Positions 1-6,568 of a DNA stretch of 9,827 nt are shown here, one piece after another. The notes below the pieces were generated by a model. That model had not been told where the DNA came from and made no database searches. It was given only the letters and a program-made list of their open reading frames with translations. Numbering within the stretch: position 1 is the first letter of the stretch; the number at the start of each line of letters is the position of its first letter. The DNA is from Rhodospirillaceae bacterium (GTDB lineage: Bacteria; Pseudomonadota; Alphaproteobacteria; UBA11136): positions 1 to 9,827 of the forward strand of contig JABJES010000115.1 in assembly GCA_018663165.1 (NCBI GenBank), given 5' to 3'. A program made the position numbers and the translations under genes.

Positions 1-105
1 CTTCATCTCCTGCGCGCCAAGCTCGACAACCGATTTGACATCGCCAAAGAAACCTTCTGCCTTAAGCTGGGCAAACATGGCCACTGCTTCCGGACTTATC
101 GCCAT
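1..105 (-). CDS. Probable methyltransferase, N-terminal 35 codons only (cut by left edge)
   Basis: An open frame starts with ATG at 105 and runs off the left edge, so only the first 35 residues are visible. They begin MAISPEAVAMF and end in a segment reading VVELGAQEMK. A short hydrophobic strand followed by E-x-G is what the first SAM-binding motif of class I methyltransferases looks like. Similar N-termini occur in methyltransferase-like proteins of glycan clusters, but that is from memory. The start is supported by GGAG at 113-116 with 7 bases to the ATG. The gene follows the glycosyltransferase after 162 bases, so it may be a distal operon member or start its own unit. I am fairly confident that it is a gene and unsure of the function. 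Confidence 0.6.
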   Translation of the reverse strand, partial: MAISPEAVAMFAQLKAEGFFGDVKSVVELGAQEMK

Positions 106-112
106 ATTACAT

Positions 113-116
113 CTCC
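113..116 (-). promoter_or_regulatory. Ribosome binding site of the left-edge gene
   Basis: GGAG on the minus strand lies 7 bases before the ATG at 105. It decides the start of the partial gene. An ATG that overlaps the end of this site is followed at once by TAA and cannot be used for a protein. Confidence 0.6.
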
Positions 117-267
117 ATTATTTAACATGATTGAATTTCTTAAATACGGCCTTTTCCCGCCTGGGGAATTTTCTCGATGATAGTTAAGCAATCAACATTG
201 CGCCAAAACCGAGCCACTGCAGCAAGAAAGCCTGAGCCCAATTCCCGACCAGCCCTGGTTCTAAATA

Positions 268-1596
268 TTAAGAGTTAATACTTTGCTCGTGATATCGCCG
301 AACGAAGGCAGGCGATAGCCTGGATCCACCAGCATGAAACGGGGCCTCTTTGGGTATATATTTAGAAATCTCCGCGCCCGGATCTTCGTCATAAGGCGAT
401 TCCACATACTCAAGAAAATCTTTCACCGCGTCGGCGATCTCATCTGATAAATTCGTGAAAAGTGTAAAATTTTCTTTCTGACCATTCTCTCTTACCCAGG
501 AACCCCAAGGATGATCACGGAACAGTTTCTCAAATGGCATATCATTCCCAAGCTCGTCGACGGCCCTCTTGGGGTAGACCCATGTCGAGGCGATAGAAAT
601 TCCCACAGGAAAAATATTCAAAGTTAGTGTCGGGTAACCCATAATCATAGGCAACAAAAGTCCCGCACCAGATTCGCCAATGCATATTTCCGACTCGGTC
701 GGCGCAAACATAAAGAATAGGTGTTTTTCAACCCCTATAATTTTATGGTCAACGAGCATGCCGTCAAAAGATTCGTAATCTGCCGGCGCGAAGGTATCAT
801 CCCCGGTCACCAGAACTTGATATCCCTTATCGACGAGAATCCTCATTGCTGCCACATAATCGGCCATCGGCGACCCATCCCGCACGGTAGAGCCGATCTC
901 TTCTTTTTTTATATAAAGCATGCAAAGGCGCGCCGCCCGGCCGCCCCGAACAGTTTCTAATTTCCTGTATAAGTTTTGCCGATATTCCTCCGGCAGGCGA
1001 AGTTTCCGCCTTCCCTTTGTCTTAAGTGTATGGGTCCATAGCGTTGAAAGCATAAGCCCCCTTAATTTCCAATCCTCTGATATGGCCCCTGAACTATCTC
1101 TTGGAATCCAATCAGAACATTCTGGGGGTATAGGCAGCCTTGCAAACAAATCCAGGTGGCTCAAAACCTCTGCATTGGGCAACATGATGCGGCCGAAAAA
1201 CTTCGTAATGGGGGTAAGGGCCCAATCATGGATTTCAATATCCGGAAGCCTCACATTACGACCAAGAATTTTAAAAAATAGATTTGGCCTGCGAAGCTCC
1301 AGAACAGTAACGCCTCGCCAGATTTCTGATACATACCTGTTCTGATTTCCGTGTGGGTCCCAGATATAGGCAGATACAACCACTTTCCCTGGAAAAAGAA
1401 TTTCAGCTAAATCTGCCATATGTATCGTTATTCCATAATTGACCACATGAGCCTCAAGAATAACGACATCCGCCTGACGAAAGATGCGCAAACGCATAAA
1501 CAACTGCCCAAGCCACCAGATAACAGCGACCGGAAGAAAAGCAAAAGAGGCTATGCGAAGAAGGAACGGCATCATATTGCTGAATGGGAGTTTCAT
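268..1596 (-). CDS. TIGR04372-like family glycosyltransferase, membrane-anchored
   Basis: 442 residues. Residues about 9-34 form one hydrophobic segment (rich in F, L, A, V, I and W) followed by basic residues RLRIFR. This suggests an N-terminal membrane anchor with the rest in the cytoplasm. The C-terminal half carries a segment around 228-268 (YIKKEEIGSTVRD, then DYVAAMRILVDKGYQVLVTGD). A later segment, GESGAGLLLPMIMGYPT (about 307-323), resembles the GT-B-like C-terminal lobe of TIGR04372 proteins, where a G-x-S-G loop would face the nucleotide sugar. The assignment is by remembered family pattern, so donor and acceptor are unknown. It starts 10 bases after the NUDIX stop codon with AGAGG just upstream, which indicates co-translation within the aminotransferase block. 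The likely role is transfer of the modified sugar made by the neighbours to a glycan or lipid carrier. It could instead be another member of the GT-B/heptosyltransferase-like fold. Confidence 0.68.
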   Translation of the reverse strand: MKLPFSNMMPFLLRIASFAFLPVAVIWWLGQLFMRLRIFRQADVVILEAHVVNYGITIHMADLAEILFPGKVVVSAYIWDPHGNQNRYVSEIWRGVTVLELRRPNLFFKILGRNVRLPDIEIHDWALTPITKFFGRIMLPNAEVLSHLDLFARLPIPPECSDWIPRDSSGAISEDWKLRGLMLSTLWTHTLKTKGRRKLRLPEEYRQNLYRKLETVRGGRAARLCMLYIKKEEIGSTVRDGSPMADYVAAMRILVDKGYQVLVTGDDTFAPADYESFDGMLVDHKIIGVEKHLFFMFAPTESEICIGESGAGLLLPMIMGYPTLTLNIFPVGISIASTWVYPKRAVDELGNDMPFEKLFRDHPWGSWVRENGQKENFTLFTNLSDEIADAVKDFLEYVESPYDEDPGAEISKYIPKEAPFHAGGSRLSPAFVRRYHEQSINS

Positions 1597-1606
1597 TTAG
1601 CCTCTT

Positions 1607-2065
1607 TTACCGGGTCATCACATGCAGATGAAGGACAGCGAGATCATAGGGAACGAATTCAGACGCCATCGAAAACAATTCCTTGATCGTGAAGAGGCCA
1701 AAGTCTGCGCCCTCATGGAGGACTAAGTCAGGAATAATTTCTGGATCGATCGACGCTTCGAAATACCATCTTCTGCGACTGCCGCCGTCCGAATACACCG
1801 CATCAAAAGCCATCTGGGTGAAAAACGTCATTTCTCCCGGCGAAAACTCGATTTCCTCCATGAGTTCACGGCGAAGGGCCTCTTCGGAGGATTCATTTTC
1901 TTCGATTTGGCCGCCAAACAGGCACCACCTGTCCGGCATTGAAATCTCCGGGATCTGGTCGCGCTTTTGCACCAGATAACGGCCATCCGGGGTGACCAAC
2001 AACGCCGCCGACGTGCCCAGGGCGACATTATTAAGGTCGAGAGTTAAAAGCCCAGCCCCGCTCAC
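1607..2065 (-). CDS. NUDIX hydrolase
   Basis: 152 residues, a typical length for a single NUDIX domain. The NUDIX box is plain at residues 52-74: G52, five residues, E58, seven residues, then R66-E67-L-M-E70-E71. These hold the metal-binding glutamates. The usual glycine near the end of the box is glutamate (E73). The segment before the box, MPDRWCLFGG, matches the usual P-x-x-W-x-x-P-G-G lead-in with F in place of P. Such enzymes cleave nucleoside diphosphates linked to another group. In a sugar cluster the substrate may be a nucleotide sugar or a side product, but this is inference. The start is GTG at 2065, the only usual start codon after the in-frame TAG of the upstream aminotransferase; AGGGG lies 9 bases upstream. 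It is 24 bases from the upstream gene and 10 from the next, so it is an internal operon gene. Confidence 0.85.
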   Translation of the reverse strand: MSGAGLLTLDLNNVALGTSAALLVTPDGRYLVQKRDQIPEISMPDRWCLFGGQIEENESSEEALRRELMEEIEFSPGEMTFFTQMAFDAVYSDGGSRRRWYFEASIDPEIIPDLVLHEGADFGLFTIKELFSMASEFVPYDLAVLHLHVMTR

Positions 2066-2089
2066 CCGGATCGGCCCCTGCTCCGCATT

Positions 2090-3202
2090 CTATTTACCTG
2101 CATAAAATTCGTTTACCGCTTCGGCGACATAGGAAATCTGGTCTTCGCTCAGATTCTGGTGATGGGGCAGGGCCAACACCCGCTCGCACTGGGCCTCGGC
2201 TTTGGGCAGATCTCCGCGCCCGAAGCCTAATTTTGCCGCCGCCGGATGAAGATGTAACGGTGTGCCGTAATAGACCAGGGACTGAATTCCCTTCTCCGTC
2301 AAATGGGCCTGAAGCCCGTCGCGGTCATCACACTGGGTGAGAAACATGACGAAAGAGTTTTCCTCGTGTGGCTGACAAGGTGGAATAAAGACCTGTTCCG
2401 CCGTAATCATCTTTCGGTAAAGATTGACGTTCGCCCGGCGGCGCTCGATCACCGATTTGAGGCGGTCCAGGCGAAAAGAGAGCACTTCAGCGTTCAGAAC
2501 ATCGAGCCGTGAGTTGACGCCGAACAACACGCAATTATCGCGCGACTCGAGGCCATGATTTCGGTAAAGCCGCACTTTCTCCATCACCTTGTCGTCATCG
2601 GTGAGCAAAAATCCCCCGTCGCCGATGGCGTTCAGGTTCTTCAGGGGATGACAGGATATGCCATTGGCCTGACCGAAGGTTCCCCCGTGCCTGCCCTTAT
2701 AATAGCTCCCCATGGTTTGGGCTGAATCCTCAACGACCATCAGGTTATGGCGCTCGGCGATATCCATGATCGCGTCCATATCGGCAATGCGGCCGGTCCA
2801 GTGTACCGGCATGATGGCCTTTGTCTTCGGCGTGATCTTTTTCTCGATCTCCGCCGGGTCTATGTTCTGATCCTCCCGAACATCGGCGAAAACCGGCGTT
2901 GCGCCGATATGGGCGATCGAACCGATAGTGGCAACAAAGGAAATCGGCGACGTAATCACCTCGTCGCCACGCCCTATGCCAAGCGCCATCAACGCCATCA
3001 TCAGAGCATCAGTGCCGGAATTAAGGCCAATACAGTGTTTGATCCCGGCATAGGCGGCGACCTTTTCCTCCAGAGCGCCGAGTTCCGGCGTCATCACCAG
3101 ATGGCCGCTTTCCAGAACCCGCTCGACACAGGCGAGAAGCTCTTCCTTCTCTTCCTGGTAGCGCTGCTGAAGATCAATGAAGGGGACTTTGATATCCGAC
3201 AT
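2090..3202 (-). CDS. DegT/DnrJ/EryC1/StrS family PLP aminotransferase (second of tandem pair)
   Basis: 370 residues, the full length for this family. These enzymes are PLP-dependent and mostly aminate keto-sugar nucleotides, using glutamate or glutamine as donor. The N-terminus reads KVPFIDLQQRY, the family's characteristic opening. The phosphate-binding loop is NSGTDA at 61-66. The aspartate that pairs with the pyridine nitrogen is D159 in VEDSAQ. The PLP-binding lysine is K188 in CHPLKNLNAIGDGG. Presence of the lysine argues for an aminotransferase and not a ColD-type 3-dehydratase, where it is histidine. The start at 3202 lies only 3 bases after the preceding aminotransferase stop, so the two are surely co-transcribed and probably translationally coupled. 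Its N-terminal and central motifs resemble those of its neighbour, but the sequences clearly differ. Substrate and regiochemistry cannot be read from the sequence. Confidence 0.92.
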   Translation of the reverse strand: MSDIKVPFIDLQQRYQEEKEELLACVERVLESGHLVMTPELGALEEKVAAYAGIKHCIGLNSGTDALMMALMALGIGRGDEVITSPISFVATIGSIAHIGATPVFADVREDQNIDPAEIEKKITPKTKAIMPVHWTGRIADMDAIMDIAERHNLMVVEDSAQTMGSYYKGRHGGTFGQANGISCHPLKNLNAIGDGGFLLTDDDKVMEKVRLYRNHGLESRDNCVLFGVNSRLDVLNAEVLSFRLDRLKSVIERRRANVNLYRKMITAEQVFIPPCQPHEENSFVMFLTQCDDRDGLQAHLTEKGIQSLVYYGTPLHLHPAAAKLGFGRGDLPKAEAQCERVLALPHHQNLSEDQISYVAEAVNEFYAGK

Positions 3203-3205
3203 GGT

Positions 3206-4312
3206 TTATTTTCCACCTGAATAGAAATTACGCACGGTTTCGATCACATAATCCATTTCTTGTTGGCTCAGATGCTGATCGACAGGGAAAGTAATCATCG
3301 TTTCCACATGACGGTCGGTGACCGGAAAATCCCCTTTCTTGTGACCCAGAAATTTCAGGGCGTCCTGAAGGTAAAGGGCAACGGGGTAATGAACTTTCGC
3401 CTCAATTCCTTTTTCCAGACAATGGGCGAGAAGCCCATCGCGGTTCTCGGCAAAGAGAATATAAAGCAGATAGACACCGTCCACGGATGGATCCATCGGC
3501 GGAATGCGAACCCCAGGGACATCCTTGAAAGCGGCATCGTAATAAGCGCCGTTGCGCTTCTTTCCGTCAACAATGTCTTGCGCCTTTCGGACAATCCATT
3601 TTCCGACGATGGCCTGAAGCGGATCAAGGCGGGAATTGTAGCCAAAAATCTCCATCTCATCACGGTTCCGCAGGCCGTGATTGCGTAGCAGTCGAAGTTT
3701 GCGGTTCATCTCATCGTCATTGGTGACGACAATGCCGCCATCACCCCACACATGGATAATCTTCAACGGATGAAGGGAAAAGCCACCGGCCGCCCCCCAG
3801 GTGCCCGCCTTTTGTCCGCCTCGCTCTGCCAACAGACTCTGGCAGGCGTCTTCGACCACCGGCAGGCCATGTTTTTCTGCAATTTCCATAATTCTCGGCA
3901 TGTCGGCAACAGCACCGGTCAGATGCACCGGCATCAATGCCTTGGTCTGGGGGGTAATCGCCGCCTCAATCTGGGCTACATCAATCTGGAAATCGTCGGT
4001 GCAATCAACAAAAACGGGGCGGGCGCCAACCTCGGCAATGGCGCCAACCGTGGCATAAAACGTGTTGGCGCAGGTAATCACCTCATCACCGAAACCCACA
4101 TCCAGAGCTTTCAGGGACAGCTTGAGGGTATCTGTGCCCGACCCAACACCGATGGCGTGCTTGACACCGAGAAGCTCGGCGAACATCTCCTCGAATTCCA
4201 CCAGCGTGCGGCCCAGCGTAAAGGCGCCCGTGGAGACCAGCTCCCGCATTTCAGCAAAGACTTCATCAACATCGGCGAATTGCTGGGGAAGATAGGAATA
4301 GCGGACTTTCAT
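3206..4312 (-). CDS. DegT/DnrJ/EryC1/StrS family PLP aminotransferase (first of tandem pair)
   Basis: 368 residues, a complete family member. Key positions are GSGTDT (57-62) for PLP phosphate, D155 in VEDACQ for the pyridine nitrogen, and K184 in SLHPLKIIHVWGDGG as the PLP lysine. The enzyme should therefore form an internal aldimine and transfer an amino group to a keto-sugar nucleotide or a similar keto substrate. The start MKVRYSYLPQQF fits the family N-terminus, so ATG at 4312 is preferred. However, no strong Shine-Dalgarno sequence precedes it: only AGAG within an inverted repeat that covers the start codon. It is the first gene after a terminator-like hairpin, 117 bases from the radical SAM gene, and so may head its own transcription unit. 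No convincing promoter was recognised in that gap. Confidence 0.92.
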   Translation of the reverse strand: MKVRYSYLPQQFADVDEVFAEMRELVSTGAFTLGRTLVEFEEMFAELLGVKHAIGVGSGTDTLKLSLKALDVGFGDEVITCANTFYATVGAIAEVGARPVFVDCTDDFQIDVAQIEAAITPQTKALMPVHLTGAVADMPRIMEIAEKHGLPVVEDACQSLLAERGGQKAGTWGAAGGFSLHPLKIIHVWGDGGIVVTNDDEMNRKLRLLRNHGLRNRDEMEIFGYNSRLDPLQAIVGKWIVRKAQDIVDGKKRNGAYYDAAFKDVPGVRIPPMDPSVDGVYLLYILFAENRDGLLAHCLEKGIEAKVHYPVALYLQDALKFLGHKKGDFPVTDRHVETMITFPVDQHLSQQEMDYVIETVRNFYSGGK

Positions 4313-4326
4313 TAGAGCTCTCTAAT
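4311..4326 (-). repeat. Inverted repeat over the aminotransferase start codon
   Basis: A perfect 7-base inverted repeat, ATTAGAG and CTCTAAT, is separated by 2 bases. Its left arm includes two of the three start-codon bases of the gene ending at 4312. In the mRNA it could fold as a 6-base-pair stem with a 4-base loop (GAGC), hiding AUG and the weak AGAG ribosome-binding stretch. It could equally be a DNA operator. The repeat is seen directly; any function is inference. Confidence 0.5.
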
Positions 4327-4401
4327 AGGAGGGAAGGAGTCATGGATATTAATTATTCCCCTCAAGCTGGCTGGCTCGGGGGAAACGATTACAGGCTTCA
4401 T

Positions 4402-4429
4402 AAAAGATGCCGGCAAAAATAAAGCCGGC
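4402..4429 (-). terminator. Intrinsic-terminator-like hairpin after the radical SAM gene
   Basis: Directly after the TAG stop codon (4430-4432), the minus strand reads GCCGGC, a 9-base T-rich loop, GCCGGC, then ATCTTTT. The six-base all-G/C stem followed by a short T run fits a weak Rho-independent terminator, oriented with the genes. The loop is long and the T run is interrupted, so termination may be partial and allow read-through into the aminotransferases. Confidence 0.55.
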
Positions 4430-6466
4430 CTAAATATTCTCAAAACAGCGATACATGGTCCTCAGGTTATTCCGCTGGATCATCCTGCCGAGTTTTCCAG
4501 GGTGATTTTGATAGAGGGACATTGCCGCGCGAATCTGTTCCGACTGATTCTCATCATGATAAAACTTGAATTCCAGATCCCGGCCTTTCTTCTTGATTTT
4601 TCTCGGATCGATATCAAAACCTGCTTCCTCAAGCGCCACAAAATCAAAGGCGAAGCTTTTCTTGATTTCCCCACTCGCCGAAAAAACGTCTTTCTTCATG
4701 CAAGCGATAAAGCCGACAAGTTCTTCGAAATAAGATTCCACACCGGCATCCTGAATATCTTTTTCAGACAGAAATTTCTTAAGGGCGCAAAGCAATACAG
4801 AAGAGGCATCATCAAATTCCTGGTACAGCATGGCCCTGTGATCCAGAAGTTCATTGCCGCCGATTTTTCCAGAAACATAATCCTCCATAACGCCCGCCTG
4901 CTGCGCGTGTGCCAATGCGGACTCTCGGGACTCATATAATTCTTCAGATGTCGCCTTGACGAAGCTCTTAAGAATTTCCGAAATTTTCGGCGTATAGAGC
5001 TCGGAATGCTCGAAGAGAAAGGTGAGGAAATCAAACGGCGATATGTCCATTGCCCTCAGCGACGAATAAACTTCGGCAAACAAGGCATTGTTATAATAAA
5101 ACTCTATTAGGAGATTCATCACTCTGCAGGCAATATAATCTTCAAAAGACATAGCCTTGCCGCCAACGACAATTTCCTCGACCTCGGCCACCCGCGCCTC
5201 TTCGTCTCCGAATTTGTAACCCCCCACACAGCCGGGCATGGCTCGAAACTTCGTCAGAAGCTGGAATTCTTTCCGGGTTTCCAGGCTGGCCATGCTGGTG
5301 CCAAACAGCAACATGGCCTGATACATCTTGACGGTATTGACCTTGTTCTCTATGCCGCCACGCAGTGACTTGAGATGTTTTTCTTTCGTGTCCCCCGGCA
5401 GCGCCAGAATGATCTCTGTATAGGACTGGGAGTTCTTTCCTCCCTTATTGGCATAATCAATAAATTTCTGATAAGCGTCCGTTGAGATGTTGCTCCTCTT
5501 GATATTTTTTAACACCTCCGGGTCCGACGACTGAATCGCTGATCCGATAAGCCATGAGTCCTTAAGTAAGGACACCGCCTCAATAACCCTTTCCGGCTTG
5601 TTCTTGCCGGCAGACCCCTTCAGCACCCGCGGCCATCCGTATTTGTCCTGAATTCCCCTAATATATTCGGCCGTCTTATAATCCTGTGTGTACATGCCGA
5701 AGTTGAGATCCGTCAGGAGCAATGCATCTATGTCCTTGTTTTGCTGGATATGCTCCCCAATATACGCCAGCTCGTCCCTGGTCCGCTCATGATCATATCG
5801 GACAATACGGTTCTTGCTGGCCATGCCATCGGCACAAAAAGCACAACTGAATGGACAGCCCCGCGTCGTTTCGATCATCGGCTCAAGGGGGAGCTTGAAA
5901 AATTTATCCATCATGCCGGTCAAGTAGGGAGAGGGAATCATATTGATATCCAGAATCCGCTGGACCTCCCCCTCTATAAGCTTTCCGTCATACAGATAAT
6001 TGCAGTTCCCGATAATCTCGCTGTTTTTTTTAAGCGCATCGGCAGAAAACTCGTAATCTCTCAGCTTATTGATCAGCTCGACAAAACCGATTTCACCCTC
6101 ATTTTCCAGATAGAAATCAATCTCTGGCCGCTGCTTCAAAAAATCATCTTTTTCAGATGCATCGGTCGGGAAATTTGGCCCTCCGAAAACAACCACCAGA
6201 TCCGGCGCCTGCTTTTTTGCCCAACGGCTAAACGCAAGCGAAAGCTCCATATTCCAGGAATAACATGACAAACCAAGCAAGACAGGCGGCTGATCAAGAA
6301 AAGACCGGGTCAGATCTTCGGGGAATTTGGAGAGCTCAAAATCATAAAATTCGCCAAGCGTCTCCTTGGCATAGCTCGCGACATAAGACACCCCCAAGGG
6401 AAAACACAGGGAGGAAATCCCCTGCGCCGTATGGGTCAGATCGGCAAGTATTATTTTTTGCTTCAT
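4430..6466 (-). CDS. B12-binding-domain radical SAM enzyme with long C-terminal region
   Basis: 678 residues. Residues 1-130 look like the Rossmann-type cobalamin-binding domain of B12-dependent radical SAM enzymes: PLGVSYVASYAKE near 23-35, GLSCYSWN at 65-72, VVFGGPNFP at 92-100 and YLENEGE at 119-125. The radical SAM core follows, with the 4Fe-4S cluster cysteines C204, C208 and C211 in TTRGCPFSCAFCADG (CxxxCxxC). DLNFGMY at 253-259 and EIILALPGDT at 351-360 fit later core strands. About 200 residues beyond about 470 are of unrecognised, probably helical, character. Family members methylate unreactive carbons or phosphorus, or rearrange skeletons; this one's substrate is unknown. The start is ATG at 6466 with AAGGGA a rather distant 11 bases upstream. 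It sits between the E1 genes and the aminotransferases, suggesting it acts on a sugar or acyl intermediate of the same pathway. Confidence 0.9.
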   Translation of the reverse strand: MKQKIILADLTHTAQGISSLCFPLGVSYVASYAKETLGEFYDFELSKFPEDLTRSFLDQPPVLLGLSCYSWNMELSLAFSRWAKKQAPDLVVVFGGPNFPTDASEKDDFLKQRPEIDFYLENEGEIGFVELINKLRDYEFSADALKKNSEIIGNCNYLYDGKLIEGEVQRILDINMIPSPYLTGMMDKFFKLPLEPMIETTRGCPFSCAFCADGMASKNRIVRYDHERTRDELAYIGEHIQQNKDIDALLLTDLNFGMYTQDYKTAEYIRGIQDKYGWPRVLKGSAGKNKPERVIEAVSLLKDSWLIGSAIQSSDPEVLKNIKRSNISTDAYQKFIDYANKGGKNSQSYTEIILALPGDTKEKHLKSLRGGIENKVNTVKMYQAMLLFGTSMASLETRKEFQLLTKFRAMPGCVGGYKFGDEEARVAEVEEIVVGGKAMSFEDYIACRVMNLLIEFYYNNALFAEVYSSLRAMDISPFDFLTFLFEHSELYTPKISEILKSFVKATSEELYESRESALAHAQQAGVMEDYVSGKIGGNELLDHRAMLYQEFDDASSVLLCALKKFLSEKDIQDAGVESYFEELVGFIACMKKDVFSASGEIKKSFAFDFVALEEAGFDIDPRKIKKKGRDLEFKFYHDENQSEQIRAAMSLYQNHPGKLGRMIQRNNLRTMYRCFENI

Positions 6467-6546
6467 AAAACTGTTGATCCCTTAAGCAATGGACTGCCGT
6501 TCACATCCAAGAAATTTAACCAAATACATATTTAGGAACGCCGGTA

Positions 6547-6568
6547 AGTAAATTTTAGGAAATTTACT
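6547..6568 (-). repeat. Inverted repeat at the 3' end of the E1 beta gene
   Basis: A perfect 9-base inverted repeat (AGTAAATTT / AAATTTACT) with a 4-base centre overlaps the E1 beta stop codon at 6567-6569. It would form an A/T-rich hairpin in the mRNA. No T run follows, so it is not a standard terminator. It could stabilise the upstream mRNA, mark a processing site or be an operator for the next gene. It lies in a 100-base A/T-rich gap in which no clear promoter was recognised. Confidence 0.5.

Noticed and set aside
154..168. TTCCC / GGGAA hairpin between the glycosyltransferase and the left-edge gene
   Set aside because: Only five base pairs, and the tract after it on the minus strand is short and not T-rich, so it is too weak to call a terminator.
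2747..3220. 157-codon plus-strand ORF opposite the second aminotransferase
   Set aside because: Antisense shadow of a well-supported gene; no domain features.
3206..4312. ColD-type sugar 3-dehydratase instead of an aminotransferase
   Set aside because: Lysine is present at the PLP position (K184), where ColD-type enzymes have histidine.
3752..4315. 187-codon plus-strand ORF opposite the first aminotransferase
   Set aside because: It lies wholly antisense to a gene with intact family motifs, its product shows no recognisable domain, and it has the low-complexity look of a shadow frame.
4313..4429. Possible promoter for the aminotransferase block
   Set aside because: A TTGAGG-like box is present on the minus strand, but no -10 box lies at proper distance from it.
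5741..6268. 175-codon plus-strand ORF opposite the radical SAM gene
   Set aside because: Antisense to the B12-like and radical SAM regions, with no ribosome binding site or domain that I recognise.
6467..6566. Possible promoter upstream of the radical SAM gene
   Set aside because: A/T-rich, but no pair of -35 and -10 boxes with correct spacing was convincing.
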